Of a stretch of DNA of 64,000 nucleotides, positions 63,507 through 64,000 are shown piece after piece. A program made the translations under genes and the position numbers. The DNA is from Paratrimastix pyriformis (taxonomy: Eukaryota > Preaxostyla > Paratrimastigidae), in the NCBI GenBank assembly GCA_027972325.1, contig JAPMOS010000013.1, forward strand, positions 578,501-642,500, given 5' to 3'. Below the pieces are notes generated by a model that was not told the DNA's origin, made no database searches, and saw nothing but the letters and a program-made list of their open reading frames with translations. Numbering within the stretch: position 1 is the stretch's first letter; the number at the start of each line of letters is the position of its first letter.

Positions 63507-64000
63507 ATGCTCGCTGTGGAAGTTCTTCGCGCTGTCGATCTTGTGAACGTCGATACCGATGGCACTGTCTCAGATCCCTTTGCCACGGTCACCTTTGGTG
63601 CCAAGACCGAGAACACGCTTGTTGTTGAAGATTCCCTCGTCTGCCAGCTCTCCTTTATTTAACTTGATGAACATTTTTTTTGTTGCAGTGCCCAGAGTGG
63701 AACGAAACGTTCTATTTTCCGATCGCACTTCCTCCATCTGGAGAGATTCAAGTTGCGGTCGTGGATGACTCACGGCACTCCCTTGGCCAGGCGGTTGTTC
63801 CGATCTCCGCCCTTCAAATTGGCGCCCGCACCGAGATCGAGTGCCCCCTCCAGGGTGTGAGGAGTGGCCGCATCACTCTGGGCCTGAGGGTACTCGAGAA
63901 ACTGACCGAGGAAGCCGAGGGTTTGCTCCGCGCTCGATTTCCCTCTTGGTTGGATTATGGATGGCTTTGTAGTGGTCGAGCGGGACGTCGCCGAGGAAGG
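63507..64000 (+). CDS. C2-domain protein, 3' part beyond right edge
   Basis: Starts MLAVEVLRAVDLVNVDTDG at 63507, the first strands of a C2 domain, with SDPFATVTFG next. A 50-nt intron (63639-63688, donor GTCTGCC) joins to CPEWNETFYFPIALPPSGEI and VAVVDDSRHSLGQAVVPISA. The Asp residues typical of calcium sites are seen (D in NVDTDG and SDPF, then VVDD). This suggests calcium-dependent lipid binding is possible, although the final loop needs the rest of the gene. A second intron (63921-63972, donor GTTTGCT) leads to VVERDVAEE at the edge. The full domain set cannot be judged. Confidence 0.78.

Overview
This is nuclear DNA of a GC-rich microbial eukaryote. Evidence: genes on both strands, many short introns (most resolvable ones are 42-60 nt), eukaryote-only proteins (METTL3, PPIP5K, EXOSC6, TMEM33, a POLE3-type histone fold, a TFIIIC90-like protein), and very long disordered Ala/Pro/Ser/Gly-rich segments. 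I see no rRNA, tRNA or CRISPR array. The species cannot be fixed from the window. A free-living protist, perhaps a metamonad such as Paratrimastix, is only a guess. Five small gene models close exactly in frame when introns starting GTC(T/C)G are removed: 222, 205, 208 and 268 residues, and one 1,960-residue protein. This gives good confidence in the splice rules used throughout.

Layout. 1-9488 (minus): a disordered gene running off the left edge, then a 1,960-residue coiled-coil/low-complexity protein. 10067-10826 (plus): POLE3-like histone-fold protein. 10981-13055 (minus): secreted Cys-rich modular protein. 13166-16415 (plus): Ser/Thr kinase with a long tail. 17144-18730 (minus): ThiF/MoeB/UBA4-type E1-like enzyme. 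18791-23309 (plus): TFIIIC90-like protein. 23555-24222 (minus): SelW/Rdx-like protein with a Cys/Gly tail. 24393-37336 (minus): a giant PPIP5K (Vip1) inositol pyrophosphate kinase/phosphatase with two phosphatase modules. 37443-38735 (plus): TMEM33. 38853-41972 (plus): METTL3 m6A methyltransferase. 42116-43966 (minus): EXOSC6/MTR3 exosome ring subunit. 44020-44795 (plus): SPRY protein. 45931-50451 (minus): multipass membrane protein. 50743-52227 (minus) and 52299-53915 (plus): two unidentified proteins. 54990-61413: long (TG)n arrays carrying three related retroelement 3' ends. 62020-63283 (plus): four-helix membrane protein. 63507 to the right edge (plus): C2-domain protein.

The genes do not form one pathway, but several belong to RNA and chromatin work (METTL3, EXOSC6, TFIIIC90-like, POLE3-like) or to inositol/lipid and membrane systems (PPIP5K, C2 protein, TMEM33). 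Most neighbours are divergent or convergent, and six divergent pairs share only about 53-110 bp between start codons. Simple-sequence repeats sit mainly in introns, intergenic gaps and the retroelement block. The most notable points are the unusual 5' splice-site consensus, the PPIP5K with one apparently dead and one intact phosphatase module, and the 5'-truncated retroelement copies embedded in kilobase (TG)n tracts.
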